Below are positions 34,301 through 45,299 of a stretch of 64,000 bases of DNA, piece after piece. The DNA lies in contig WPIO01000022.1 in the NCBI GenBank assembly GCA_009760855.2, forward strand, positions 3,906,501 through 3,970,500, read 5' to 3'. The number at the start of each line of letters is the position of its first letter. The stretch's first letter is position 1. This DNA comes from Cristatella mucedo. Lineage: Eukaryota > Bryozoa > Phylactolaemata > Cristatellidae. The notes under the pieces were generated by a model, which did no database searches, was not told the DNA's origin, and saw nothing but the letters and a program-made list of their open reading frames with translations. The position numbers were made by a program, and so were the translations under genes.

Positions 34301-36661
34301 ATATTAATGAGTATAAAAACAATCGCCCCCATAAATAGCAACTTGAGCGAAATTAATCACCAACCTATTAGAAATGGATTGGTCTGTAATAGTATTGAGC
34401 AACAGTCGATCGCTGCCTTGGCCAGTTTAGAAAGTTGATTACAACCTTAGCCTTAATCGCTACTCACGTTATTCAGTTTTGTCGAAGTGATGCACGTGCA
34501 GACTTGCTTCTTGGTTTGAGTGATAAGCACACGTTTTTTCAGCCTTCGTTGTTCCTGGGAGCTCGTTGATCAGCTATAGAAGACCTTGCCGATCTTTCGA
34601 GCTTCTGCGATAATGTTTTGTGCTATCTTTCAAGCAAGGCCCGCTAGTTTGTTTCTTTAATAATATTTAACACAGCTATGTTTCGCATTTCGCCAGCTAT
34701 CTCAACTGTTGGTTTACCTTATTTTACGATATTACTTGTGTGTTGCTTGTTAAGCAACCTCGTAGCCGATAGTGCACAGAAGTCGTGTTTGAGGTCTTGT
34801 GAAACTAACACTAATAACTTGGCTGTTGAATTGTGAATGGATTATGTATAAAGTAGTCTTTTAAGAAGCTGGCTGCTTTTTTGTGGTTGTGATTGCTGGA
34901 TCTGTGGTGTGAATGTTATTCTGATAGCCCCTTCATCGGTAGGGTCATTAAGATGTAAGTTTCTTCGGCTTTGATTCTCTAAAACACTCATTTGGCTCCC
35001 ATCGTTTGAACCTTGTCTATTGACTCCAGGTAGTGACAAATTAAAAAAATATCGAAAAAATTAGTAGTTTCTATAATTAGAAACCTAGAGTTATATCAGG
35101 AAAATGTGATATGTGGGTAGTAGATGAACATGCACAAATTGAGGAACTTATCCCAGAACCATAATGAATAGCCATTACATTAAAAACGGTGTAAAAAGTC
35201 ATCCTGATCAACGAGTGCTGCTGTTTGAAATGTATGATCAGTATGGTGCTTTTATCGGATGCCTAGAATTCTGTTGAGCCTTTAGACCACATCGAGTCCT
35301 GCAAATTGTTCTAGTTGCTGAGAAACTTGTATGCTTTTGTGACTGCAGTGTCACTGCTTGTAGCAGTTCCATTTATGACCCATTAAACACTGAGAAACCG
35401 GGCAGGTCCAATTTAAGCCTATTAATTAAAGAATGGCACATCTAGGGTTGGTATGACCTTGAAGTGAAGCTTGGTCTGTGATTCTGGTTGCAGCTAAGCT
35501 ACTGTAGGTTTAGCCACGTGATATTTGCAGCTAGTTTAGTCAACGTTAGCAGCTGAACCGGTAGCATTACTAATGGCCAGGATGGGGGAGCCAAATGTCA
35601 TGAGGAAAATAGTACATGTGTATGAACCCTTTAAGATCGACATCTCTTATTAGTTAATGGCAGTTTTTCTCGTGATTCTCGGACTCATGTAGACTGCTTG
35701 CATTTATAGAGTCAACTCTTCGAGTCGAGCCTAGCCCATTAACAATTGCTTCATGATTTCGAAATAGTTATTTTAATCGTGGTATGTTTGTAGCATGTAT
35801 GCAAAGCCGTTTTTGGTGCAATGCCCATGCCTTTATGTTGAACTTATTACCCAGATCTTAATGTGCTCATCCAAAGTCAGATCCAACTTATTTTAGCCAA
35901 ATGTTCTATCAATTCATTTTAACCAAATGTCATCAATTCAGGACTGTTTTATCGTCACCATGTGGAAGCATATGTTGACCAGATAGTTTTGGGAGTAACA
36001 GTGTGTTAGCAATATTCATCACTGGGCTGAAGTAACATAGCTTTTCCTTACTACTGTTAATTGGTGATGGCTGTTGATTGAAGCTAGCATGCAAAGGAAA
36101 TAAGCAGAGGAAATTAGGGTTTTTTTATGTAACTTGAGTTGGCGTCGTTGTTTGGTAATGCTTGTTCGCTTTATTTCAGGGCATGCATAATTACCAGCTT
36201 GGCGATTCAAGTCACTTGAGAGTGTCCTTTTCCAAATCAACAATTAATAGTTCAAGTTCTTAATCACTGGTCAAGACAAGTGTGTTGCCATATTTCTGGT
36301 ATCACAAGTAGCACTTTAATTGTAGACTTTTTACTAGTTTGCTACATTTGCATTAGTAGCAGGCGATCCCCATTTTATAATATACTGTACATTTCCTTGG
36401 TTGGTTTACTTTGATGGCTTTAGTTTGTCGAAACATTCTGGCATTCTCCACTGTTCCTCCAAACCAAGTTACCTATTGATAGCCTTGCACTTGTCTGGAC
36501 GGGGCTTTGCCGTCTTAACACATTTGTGCATACCAGTATGTCCCGATTTTAATGCTGCCATTTCTATATTAAAATTTTGTTTTTGGCAGGCCGTGCACAA
36601 CTCTGAAATCGGAGAAAATAAGGTGCACTTGAAAGTGGGCTTTTCTAAATTCAACATATAA
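28355..36661 (+). CDS. PTBP: polypyrimidine tract-binding protein (four RRMs)
   Basis: PTBP binds CU-rich RNA and represses or activates splicing in the nucleus. Exons, all phase-consistent: 28355-28383, 29504-29594, 29684-29824, 29914-30051, 30199-30345, 30429-30480, 30557-30615, 30697-30883, 30991-31136, 31450-31483, 31648-31740, 31837-31934, 32022-32143, 34081-34219, then either 36180-36263 or 36590-36661, giving 519 or 515 residues (human 531). RRM1 has [20 protein letters not shown]2 [20 protein letters not shown], then [17 protein letters not shown] and [23 protein letters not shown]3 [11 protein letters not shown] and [23 protein letters not shown]4 [17 protein letters not shown] and [19 protein letters not shown]. 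The RRM2-RRM3 linker is shorter than in vertebrates and Gly/Met-rich. The first exon is less certain: it fits only if the second AG of TTTTTAGAG is the acceptor, giving GVQ-R-GSEEM; otherwise translation may start at 29517. Confidence 0.96.
29418..29472 (-). mobile_element. LINE-A terminal stem-loop in PTBP intron 1
   Basis: A 3' remnant in reverse orientation. Its 9-base perfect arms lie at 29429-29437 and 29456-29464, ending about 37 bases before the exon 2 acceptor. The fold would therefore lie near the likely branch-point region. Confidence 0.6.
31450..31483 (+). CDS. PTBP: PTBP 34-nt cassette exon (predicted autoregulatory)
   Basis: Encodes [12 protein letters not shown] at the start of RRM3. 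It has exactly the length and position of mammalian PTBP1 exon 11 and PTBP2 exon 10, whose skipping causes a frameshift and nonsense-mediated decay. Joining 31136 directly to 31648 here gives eight sense codons and then TGA. The upstream intron is rich in UCUU-type motifs, including TTTTCTTTTTTCTC at about 31284 and CTTCTTGTCC at about 31366. Confidence 0.85.
32149..32460. mobile_element. LINE-A pieces in opposite orientations at a PTBP splice donor
   Basis: A reverse-oriented LINE-A 3' end starts within about 5 bases of the exon 13 donor (32144) and runs through GTGTAGCGCCCTCGGAGAA. Reverse 3' UTR sequence (GGTTAGTGACAGCATGCA) follows, then a forward terminal stem-loop and (ATT)n tail at 32380-32455. 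Confidence 0.65.
32470..32840 (-). mobile_element. LINE-A ORF2 tail fragment
   Basis: Reverse-strand match to the ORF2 C-terminal region seen at 55190-55330 (shared GGATTTGAGGTT and GGGGGAGTAG motifs), with an internal (ATT)n run near 32693-32706. It lies in PTBP intron 13. Confidence 0.55.
36180..36263 (+). CDS. PTBP: PTBP alternative terminal exon a
   Basis: After TTTATTTCAG it encodes [20 protein letters not shown], then TINSSSS and stop, completing RRM4. It is the closer match to the human C-terminus ([12 protein letters not shown]). Its phase 0 start matches the end of exon 14. No canonical AATAAA was found between it and exon b. Confidence 0.9.
   Translation, partial: GMHNYQLGDSSHLRVSFSKSTINSSSS
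36590..36661 (+). CDS. PTBP: PTBP alternative terminal exon b
   Basis: After TTTTTGGCAG it encodes [20 protein letters not shown], then FNI and stop. It is a diverged paralogue of exon a, keeping HN, LG/IG, HL, V-FSK and the final I. Phase 0 also fits exon 14. DNA similarity to exon a is low while the protein pattern is kept, suggesting an old duplication held by selection. Confidence 0.75.
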   Translation, partial: AVHNSEIGENKVHLKVGFSKFNI

Positions 36662-37109
36662 TCACACGACACCATGCATCTGTGGTGGCTCTGGTTTACT
36701 AATTGCTCCTTCTCTGGCATCTGATGCACTGCGAGGTTTGCCAATGGCATTTGTCTAAGGCTTCCATGTAAACTCTGAAGTCGTGGGTCCATCATGACGG
36801 TTTTATTTCTCGAGATATGAGGTACAGCTTCATGGACTCTGCTGCAGCTTCTGTGGGTTGTCGATGACATTGGCACTAGCGTTGCAGCTGTAGCTACTGC
36901 AGAAGCAGCTAGTAATAGAGCATTTCTCGAGCAGGTGTTGCAATGCTTGTTCCGTCGGCAATCTGTTACCCTGCAGGTCGTCTTGCAAAGTACACCTAAG
37001 TATACTGTGTACTGCTTGTTTAAGAAGGTTGCATTGTAAGCAGCCCGTGTAACGATTATCCATTTGTTCTATATGACTATGTAATCTTTGCATGTTGCAT
37101 GTTTTACAT

Positions 37110-37115
37110 AATAAA
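37110..37115 (+). terminator. PTBP polyadenylation signal candidate
   Basis: AATAAA about 450 bases after exon b, the first canonical signal I found downstream of both terminal exons. Both isoforms could share it. Confidence 0.5.
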
Positions 37116-37119
37116 ATGT

Positions 37120-38190
37120 GCGTGAAATGGTTATTTGTATTTGTCTGCACCAGTTTTCTTTTGTAGAATATAGATGATTCTAGACAGTCTAAATGCTCGA
37201 GAGGCTGGTGAAAAATTCGGCAATACTTTTGAGATTTTTAATTTTTTAGCCTTTCTATCCATGGGGTATTTATGGTAATCAGGTGGCTAGTGAAAAATGC
37301 ATAGGCAGTTAATATAAGGCAGGCATTGTTACCTCCCAAGTACCGTTATTGTTATTCAATGGCCATTTAAAATATGAATGAACCTTGTATAGTCGTAGAA
37401 GTGAAATATGCTTGCCTAGCTGTGCCATACCTGCACAAGACTCCTAATATGGCGGAGCAATTCTACTGACTTGCTTGCCTGCAACCAGGAACGGCAGCAA
37501 GTAGCTGGCTGGTAACGTGTACTCGATCCGACTGGTAGGGATTTTTCCATTATCCTGATATCGTGCAGTAGATACCTTTTTGGCCGCTCGCAGAGGCCAA
37601 TTGGTAGTAATGGTTGCAGCTCGGCACCCGATTTTAAATCAAAGCAGCTTTCAGGCAGTTGACAAGAAAGATAGGCTGTTTTGCCCCATTTCGCCACTAA
37701 CTATGGTCTGTGAGAAAGCTAAGGTACCCATACGTCGTGACCTGTTATTGCCCATCTGCCAGAAAGTCAGAAGGTGACCAGAAACGCCGCCAGTCGCACA
37801 GCTTTCTGAGCGTAAAAGGGTGGTTTTGATGTCGCTAAACGGAGATTGCCATTAACACCAAGAATTCGAGAGGCAGCTGAAGATCCCATAGGGTAGGTAC
37901 TGCAAGAAACGTTATTAGAAAACATTACTATGGTTACTGTCTCTCACTCCTTCGAGAAGGTCCGGCTCCTTAAAAGTATGGCTTTGACAGACATGTTATC
38001 CACTTCTAAAATGCAGTGACAAATCGCTACCAAACTACCGGAGCCGTTGTAAGCCGAAACATCAGACATACAGCATACGCATAACCAACGGGGACTGAAC
38101 ACGTGGGTGTCTTAAGTACAAGCCATTATTGACTGCTGCATAAAAAGCGAGGCTAGATTTCGCTTGCCGATTCCTACATTTTAAAACTGC
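37120..38190. other. no gene recognised
   Basis: Downstream flank of PTBP. Short open frames occur without splice signals or motifs. The right part may hold the 5' end of the following Tc1 remnant. Confidence 0.3.
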
Positions 38191-38194
38191 CCAG

Positions 38195-38655
38195 TGGAGC
38201 AGAGTGCTCTGGAACGATGGATCCGAAGTCAAATCTATTTGGCTTCGACAAAATGAAGAATACGTTCGCCGGCGAATGGGTGAAGCTTATATGGATGTCT
38301 GAAAAACTTTAAATTTGGTGGTGAAAGTGCAATGATATGGGGTTGCTACTCAACTTCCGGTGTTGGGTGTCTACACAGGATTCATCGTGAATCAAAATGT
38401 CTACGTTGACATTGTGCATTCATGCTATGGCCCACCCAAAGCCCGGACTTGAACCCAATAGTACATATGTGGGACGAAGTCAACTGAGCTATGCAGTTTA
38501 TAGTTCTCCGGCACACGAAAGCCAATAAGTTCTTTTGAGGATTTGAAGGGCTGCTGAGCGTCAGTTCCTCCAGAAACCTCCGCCGGAAGTTGGTGGAGTA
38601 AAAACTGAGACGATTGGGCGAAGTTATAGAAAACCACAGTACCTCGGCAATTTAT
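38195..38655 (+). mobile_element. decayed Tc1/mariner element
   Basis: Across three frames it encodes KSNLFGFD, QNEEYVRRRMGEAYMDV, FKFGGESAMIWGCYSTSGVG and PTQSPDLNPIVHMWDEV, the DDE domain order of Tc1 transposases. The segment that should carry the middle Asp (DNDPKH) is missing, so an internal deletion is likely. Non-functional. Confidence 0.75.
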
Positions 38656-39724
38656 TGATTGTACCCAGTAAATCGCGTGTAATCATCCATTTCTCATCTT
38701 TTCCGCATGGTAGAAATGCTAGAGTTAGATCCAATCAAAATCTTCGGTGTTGGGAGTGGAAAATAGTACTGGTCAAGATTGTCATTGTGCCTACTCAATC
38801 CATATGTCGCATAAGTCCGGCTAATAGTTGGCTTAGATGGATGTAAGGTCGGGGGGGGGGGGTCAAGTGAACGAAAAGTCATTTTATCTGGATTTACACT
38901 CGGTAACGTGATTGTTGAATAGAAATTTTTATTGCTGCAGGTCCCACGTATTCCTTCGCTGGTATTCAGACTTTAGCGACCTCAGTTTTGTGGGACGTTT
39001 AATTTTTTATTTTAGTTTTTTCACTTTGCTCTTGAAGGCGATTGCTTATCCACAGTTGCACAACCAGTTTAACGATAACGAACTCTTGTTCCCCAGTTTC
39101 CATCGAACTCGTTTGACCTAGTAGCAACCCAGCGTTCATGTTGGCATTATTTTTACTGTTATTGATAAATGGTGATGCTATACACAGCCTGCGACTGCAG
39201 CCGTTACCCAAGCCCTGGCTGATGATAGCGTCTTGCCAGCTGATAACGTCGGCACAGTCGTGATTACTTTACCGATAGCTATTACCGGCGGTTAGTAGCT
39301 GCCCTAATGGCCTCGAAGATCGAGATCGGTATCTTACAGCTTAAATACATAATAGACCAATTTTGTAGCTCAAGCCATTCCTTTGTCATAGGTGGCTGGC
39401 TGTGCTGGCTGCCAAAGCAGGGACAATGGACTATAGAGAAGTATTAGCACTGAGATTTGTTTGGGGTACACATGACGATGATGCGGCGTATACGCAATAG
39501 CTAGTTGCGTCTGTTAATCGCTACTGTATTATAATCGCACCGCTTCCTTTCGTATGGTAATAATTGCTGGCAAGTGATGCTTCCGCATCTAGGCTTTGCG
39601 ACATCGGGCATGTGTTTCTTTGTACTATTTGCCGGAAAGGTGGCAATGCACTTGCAGCGATGAGACTGAGGCAGGTACCATAAGCGCTCCCTCTAATTCC
39701 TAGTTAACCCCTAGTGAAAAACAA

Positions 39725-39930
39725 ATAACCTGCTGCCACTAACCACATTTGCATGCTGACCCTGTGCATGTCACCCCTAACCATGTTATTCATGTTGTTT
39801 ATCAAGCATGACATTACTCACCATTCAATCGCGTTTGCCTTTGCAGCAAATGTAAAGCGCCTAGAGAGAGATTGAGTTCTCTGAGGGCGCTTTATCAAGT
39901 GCATCATTATTATTATTATTATAGCGTGCG
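39725..39930 (+). mobile_element. LINE-A 3' UTR, well preserved
   Basis: Runs from GCTGCCACTAACCACATTTG through ATCAAGCATGACATTACTCA to the terminal stem-loop and an (ATT)n tail. A good reference copy for the family 3' end. Confidence 0.8.
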
Positions 39931-40444
39931 TAATAATAAATAATAATGATAAACAGAATAATAGCAATAATGTGTCGCTTGCTCATCGCCCTAATAGGGT
40001 CGATCGAGGTGATCGACAGCTTGCTGCACGAGAGGCATTACCTGTGAGACTCAGTGCTGCCGTGAAGCCATTCACCAGTCAATGGTCGAGAAAATTACTA
40101 TGATTTATTAATGCAGCCGACAAACAGAACGTGGACCGTATTCAAATACGGACAAAGAACAAACAACAAGCGGGTCCAATATATACTAGTCCTGAATGAA
40201 TACTTTTGGCTGAGCAAGCCATCACACATATTAATCTGGCTTTTCTTCATGATCATGCTCCGATCAGTCCTGATCAGCTGTAGCTGGTGTGGCCTTGGCA
40301 GGGGTCTATTGGCCTAGGTACAGCCAATCATCTGTAGTCTGCAGCTCCATGAATAGCCGGTCTTCTGACTCAGTCAGTGATGCACTGCAGGTCAAGGTTA
40401 TATCGTCCGGCACAATGGCTGTGAAGCGGATTCAGCCAACATTA

Positions 40445-40502
40445 CCAACATTACCAATATTAATATATTAATATTAATTAATTAATACTAATATTAATTA
40501 TC
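40445..40502. repeat. AT-rich palindromic tract
   Basis: Composed of ATTAATATTA-type units that are largely self-complementary. No gene overlaps. Confidence 0.6.
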
Positions 40503-40675
40503 CGGTTACGGGTTAATGACAAGCCCCGTGTCATGCTTGGTATCATGCTTCAAGATCACGATTGCAGATTCAAGATCACGATTACAGGCATCATGATGCT
40601 AGGACAATCTCGCCAAAGGCTCGTAAATATCAAGCTCATGCTTACAACATGCTAGAACAAGTTTTCCTTATTGAG

Positions 40676-40802
40676 GCCACCCGGGTTTGGCGAAGGGTTA
40701 AGGTGCTCACCTTTTACCACAGAGGTGATGGGCTCAAAGCCCTGTGGCATGTTCGGCCTGGACAGACATAAAGTTCCCTCAGGCCGATAAACAAAATGAA
40801 TT
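40676..40802 (+). mobile_element. SINE-A, diverged
   Basis: GGTTTGGCGAAGGGTTAAGG head and GATGGGCTCAAAGCCC in the B-box region. The tail is altered (AAAGTTCCCTCAGGCCGATA) but still ends in ACAAAATGAATTATT. Confidence 0.55.
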
Positions 40803-41328
40803 ATTCCTATAAGATTGCTGGTGCCGCTCAAAGCGCCGTGACTAGCTGAAAAAGTGAAAGTTATAGATTTAGGAATGGTGACGCATGCGGGAATCGGCCA
40901 GATCGGGCACTACTACGAGTGTGGTATTACAAGAATCGGATCATCTAAGCACCTGTAAGCTGAGGCGTAGTGAGACCTGTCCGCGCCGGGCAGAAAGCTA
41001 CAAATTGCAGCCCCTCCCCTTGTCAAAAATTGCTGCAAAATCGCTCTACCACAGGAGAAATGCAGAAAACACGCTAGAAGGCATATCGAGTCGAGTAAGT
41101 TTCATTAACTATAGTAAAGGTACAAGGCAGCTATCTATCCCAGCTTTGACATAGGGGAATTTTTCTCGTCTTGAATGTGGCAAACTGGTCTATTACAGCT
41201 TGAAATTTAATATTTTCTAGTATTTCTCTATCCGTAACGAGGCAAAATCTGAGAGCCCATCTTGCCCCATTGTACATTTACATAGGACGGGATCATCTTC
41301 AGCTAAAGAAGCCTTCACAGCTGGTGTA

Positions 41329-41440
41329 GTTTGGTTTATGCACAGCACAGAACGCCAGCCGATGACCAACACTAACAGTTTATTCTGCATGGATGCATGA
41401 AGCAGAGGGAAGCACGACTTCCTTCGAACCTCTCACCCGC
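41329..41440. repeat. LTR-like repeat fragment
   Basis: Begins TGTAGTTTGG and shares the CACAGAACGCCAGCCGATGA region with 44209-44260 and 26965-26990. It may be the far LTR of the element carrying the minus-strand Gag remnant at 43940-44190, with the plus-strand element at 41861-43792 inserted between them. Confidence 0.4.
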
Positions 41441-41860
41441 ACGAGTTCCACCCCTTGACCACGGCTGCGCACCGGCTGACCCCGATGATGAATCAAACAT
41501 CTGTTCGCCAGTGGGTTAGCCGGAGGGACGATACCTGCCTTTGTCCACGCCACATCAGAGGCGGACCACAGCTATGCACCGGCCCGTCCCGACGATACTC
41601 CCAACAGCTGTTCACCAGTGGGTTAGCAAGAGGAACAATACCAGCCTGCATCGTCAAACTATACGCCCTGCGATCTTAGGATCACAAGTGCCCAGCAGCA
41701 ACACAAACACTGCAATGTACCTCGCAGCATTGAGCTCGCCAGAAATTCGCCGCACCACATCCAGCGCAGTAGCGGCATAACAGCGAATATCAACAGCAGA
41801 CCTGCAGAGGCAGCCTGGCTACTTTACAGCCGCTCGCAGAAGGTTCGCTGAAGATGGGGC

Positions 41861-42089
41861 TGTGGTTATTTTGAGATTATGACAACGTTGTTGGATTACG
41901 GGCTGTTGCGATTTACGGCAGTGGTGTAGAAGTAACGGGCGGCAAAGGTCCGCGGAGTCAGGTCGGAGACGCCGGGCGGGCAGTCGCATACTGGTCCGCT
42001 GCGGCGTCAGCGTAAATAAACGCCTTTGAGCCCGCTTCAGTGTTCTGTGTGGTATCGTGTACCTGCCGCTTGGAGAATTTCAAACTACA
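41861..42089 (+). mobile_element. left LTR of a short LTR retrotransposon
   Basis: Starts TGTGGTTATTTTGAGATT and ends AACTACA. It matches 43582-43792 over GGGCGGCAAAGGTCCG and GACGCCGGGCGGGCAGTCGC, with about 20 extra bases near its start. It holds AATAAA at 42015-42020. Confidence 0.75.
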
Positions 42090-42223
42090 GGCTTTTTCGG
42101 CAGAAGCGGCAGAGTAGCCCACGCCAGGAAATGATGGTGGAATGCTACTACGTCGGGGACGACTTCGTAAGCTGGCTACTCGACTCGGAGTGAAGGCTTA
42201 ATGAAAGAGGTGTCGATCCAGCT

Positions 42224-43036
42224 TTGTGGCAAATGTACATATTTATGTTCCTAGCAGGCATTGCATTAACATTCGCTGCTACCCTTCCTGAGTCGGTGCA
42301 AGAGGACTACGCCCAACTGCGTGCAACACTTGTGATGGTGTTAGCAAGTCCGGAAGGTGAGGAGAGGCTTAGGCGGTCAGATTTGCAGAGTGCCAGGAAA
42401 TCGGAGGCGATAGCGCCGAAGCGGCTGGAATTGGAAGCCGGCAAAGTGCGGCTGCTTCGCTCGGATTTGGTAAACGCTGATCTGACTGAGGGGGCCGACA
42501 AGAGTGACAGGAAGCGGCAGCAGCAACCGCACACGGTGTGCCAGACGACGAAGGCAGAGTCAGCAGAGACGCCGGTGGAGCCCGCACAGGCGGCGGCAGA
42601 GACGGCGGCGGAGCCTGGAGAGTCGGCAGCGTCCCTCACATTGGCGGCAGCGTCCCTCGCATAGGCGGCAGCGTCCGAAAGAGAGGCGGCAGCTTCAGAA
42701 AGGGAGGCGGCAGCTTCCGGAAGGGAGGCGGCAGCTTCCGTCAGAGCGAAGGCAGCTTCTGCCAGAGAGACGGCTGTCTCTGCCAGGGCGGAGACTCTGT
42801 CTGCGAGAGAGGTGGCGGCGGCTGGGAAAGCACTGGTAGAGAGCGAGACAGCGCCGATGGCCAGCGAGTCGGCGCTAATGGTCTCGGAGGCGACGTCGGC
42901 ATGGAGCGAAGCGCTAGCGTTGGCGGAAGTTCGTGAAGCACCCGCTAAGGAGGCAGTCGAGAGGCTCGCCGGAAGGCATACCATAGGCTTGCCGAGCTGT
43001 AGGGGGCGAAAACCGAGGAGTGTCAGTAACATTTAG
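42224..43036 (+). pseudogene. Gag-like frame of the LTR element, one stop
   Basis: One frame runs the full length, broken by a single TAG at 42662-42664. Near the start it reads LTFAATLPESVQEDYAQLRA and then SPEGEERLRRSDL, the hydrophobic LP-x-VQ-x-DY-x-LR pattern of Ty3/Gypsy-like Gag. The rest is alanine-rich with repeated AAASERE-type heptads (about 42650-42760), which may form a coiled coil. No zinc knuckle, protease or polymerase is present, so the 1.9-kb element is non-autonomous. Confidence 0.6.
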
Positions 43037-43581
43037 TGGCGCACATTGTGATTTAACCTCAGTTACCGAACTGCTGGTGTTGGAGACTCGCCAGGTGCCA
43101 GCAGAAGACGTGAGCGAGACGCCCGTCGATAAGGCGCGACAGGTGTGCGCCGAGAGACAGAGGGCAATGGCGTAGGAGCGGCCGACTCAGCTGATAAAGG
43201 CAGTCGTACAGGAGCCGAGGCTCGAGGAATCTGCCTGACGACGGCGACGCATGATCTGGCGACGCGAGATGCGACGCCGGTTGCAGTCCAGAGGACATCG
43301 GTCGGCGTTAGGGGGAATGCCCGGTGCGGTGGCAGAGATTGGTCTCGCATTGGAGGCTGGCGGCGCTGTGGAAAGGCGTGTATGGCTCGGCGATGCGGCA
43401 AAGCTCGTGCCATACATAGCCGGCCAGTTAGCTAAGGCCGTGCTTTCACTTGCCTCCTCCGAGCGGCCGTTATCTATCCTCGTGCTAGATGAGAAATCAG
43501 TTCAGGGCGGCATATACTACTATTGCCCTGTTGTAATGCCATGTTTTGTTTTTGCCCCATTTTATCTTGAGATCAGGAAGA

Positions 43582-43792
43582 TGTTTTTATTTTGAGATTG
43601 TGACACTGTTGTTATGGCAGTGGTATAGAAGTAATGGGCGGCAAAGGTCCGGGGAGTCAGGTCGGGGACGCCGGGCGGGCAGTCGCATGCTGGTCCGCTG
43701 CGGCGTCTGTGCGAATAGACGTCTTTAAGCCCGCTTCGGTGTTCTGTGTGGTATCGCGTACTTGCCGCTTAGAGAATGTCAATACAACTACA
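43582..43792 (+). mobile_element. right LTR of the short LTR retrotransposon
   Basis: Starts TGTTTTTATTTTGAGATT and ends AACTACA. A purine-rich stretch (GAGATCAGGAAGA) immediately upstream fits a polypurine tract. Its poly(A) signal is mutated to AATAGA. No clear target-site duplication was found. Confidence 0.75.
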
Positions 43793-43797
43793 CGGCC

Positions 43798-43834
43798 TTT
43801 CGCGACCAGTCGGCAACGTCGGCTGGTCGCGAAA
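43798..43834. repeat. 12-base perfect inverted repeat
   Basis: Arms TTTCGCGACCAG (43798-43809) and CTGGTCGCGAAA (43823-43834) around a 13-base loop, six bases outside the right LTR. Confidence 0.7.
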
Positions 43835-43929
43835 TTGGTGATGGCTACTGCCGCTTCCGGTCGCTCCCGTTGGCCCTCTCAGTCCGACCAGCCTTAACCC
43901 GATCAGCGTGCCACAATCGAGCTCTACCG

Positions 43930-44200
43930 GCCGGCCAGGTGAATGCCCTCACCAGGGCCTCGCGCAGCTAGGCGTAGTCGTCTTGCACTGCCTGAGGGAG
44001 ACTCGAGGCAAACGTGAAGGCCCCGCCTTGCATCGCAAGGAGCAAGCACAAGTGCCACTTATTCGGTTCGTAGCTACTTTGCTAGATCTCCATCTCAAAA
44101 TTCGACAGCCAGCCAACGAAGTCTCCGAAGCCGTCAAAGCTTTGGAACGCTTCACAAGACATCTCAACGGCCATTATCGACTCCATCCCTAGAAATAGCT
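43930..44200 (-). pseudogene. opposite-strand Gypsy-like Gag remnant
   Basis: Read on the minus strand it gives FDGFGDFVGWLSNFEMEI, then GGAFTFASSLPQAVQDDYA and LREALVRAFTWPAG, with two in-frame stops. This is the classical Gypsy Gag layout and is homologous to the plus-strand frame at 42224, but belongs to a different, inverted element. LTR-like sequence starting TGTTCGG lies next to it at 44209. Confidence 0.65.
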
Positions 44201-44399
44201 GGTGTTCGGTTCACGCACGGCGCAGAACGCCAGTCGAGGATCAACAGCTGGGAACTGATACAGCTATAGCGAGAAGAAGTTGCGAGACAACTCTAAAATT
44301 AGGAAACATATCTTCTGTGTAACTGAAAATAAAAAACATAAGTTTCAGGGGGTCTTGGTGTCGAGTCGTGAGGTATGGCAAGAAGCATTTTACATTCAC

Positions 44400-45290
44400 A
44401 TCTTTCGTTGTACAGCTCCATTCCACCAACGTCTGAACAATGAAAGCTCCAAGATCTAGACATTTCTGGTGAAGTTTGGTGTGGTCAAGTGTCTTCAAAA
44501 GCTGCTCACTTACCAACATGAAACACAAGTTTGGAACAAGATCTGTGAGCCGGGACAACCTAGTTGTAATTTATTGTCAGAGATAGTCTTTGCTGCCCTT
44601 TTATTATTGAATTCTCCTCTGACGTGAGACCAACATCTCGAGAGAGTTCTCCAGGTATCCGTGTCCTTTGGCGGATTCTTCGGTCAACTGTAACTCCCCA
44701 CAAAAAAATCAAATCTCATTTTGGCATGCAGTAGTGATTCATGGCTAAGGTCATCTTGAAGTGTTGACAACTAAATCTCAAGAGAGAGTAGAGGTCACAA
44801 GAGGAGTCTTTAAAGTTCATCTTTCGATCTAGCAGTCTTTCCTGAATGTGGTAAATCTTCTTGTTATATTCTTAGGGCGAAATACCGCTGAGAAATACAT
44901 TTAAAATAGTCAGTTTTAATCAGGAGCAGAGTGTCAAGTAGTAGCTTCGGAAAGCGGGTGTGTGCGTGTGTATGTGTACGAAAACTGCATTTTTCTATGA
45001 AAACTCTCTCTTAATTCTGGATAGTATTCTCTTTTGGACACATGACAAGTGGCCAGACATGAATTCGGCGTTGTCATAAAATAGCCAGTTAAGTGAGAGT
45101 AGATTGTGCGGTCTAACAGTGGGTCGGTGCTCAGCCACGGCACGCTGGTTTGCCATTGACGAGACGAAACAGCCAGCCAGGCTCGCCCTTGACGCGACGC
45201 AGCCCACCTGTGGCCGGCAGGATGAAATACCGGTCGTGTTCTTTCCGTGTCCGGCGGGGATCAGGTCTCAAAAACCGGATTCAGTCACCC
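44400..45290. other. no gene recognised
   Basis: Short open frames on both strands without supporting features. Confidence 0.3.
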
Positions 45291-45299
45291 GCCGAGGAA

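Noticed and set aside
38851-38862. G-run, with similar runs near 54592 and C-runs near 8385 and 27458
   Set aside because: Short homopolymers, prone to sequencing error; no common flanking element could be shown.
42307-43032. 241-codon minus-strand open frame, Ala/Ser-rich
   Set aside because: It is the shadow of the GC-rich heptad repeats of the plus-strand Gag-like frame; the plus strand has the Gypsy-like head and correct LTR orientation.
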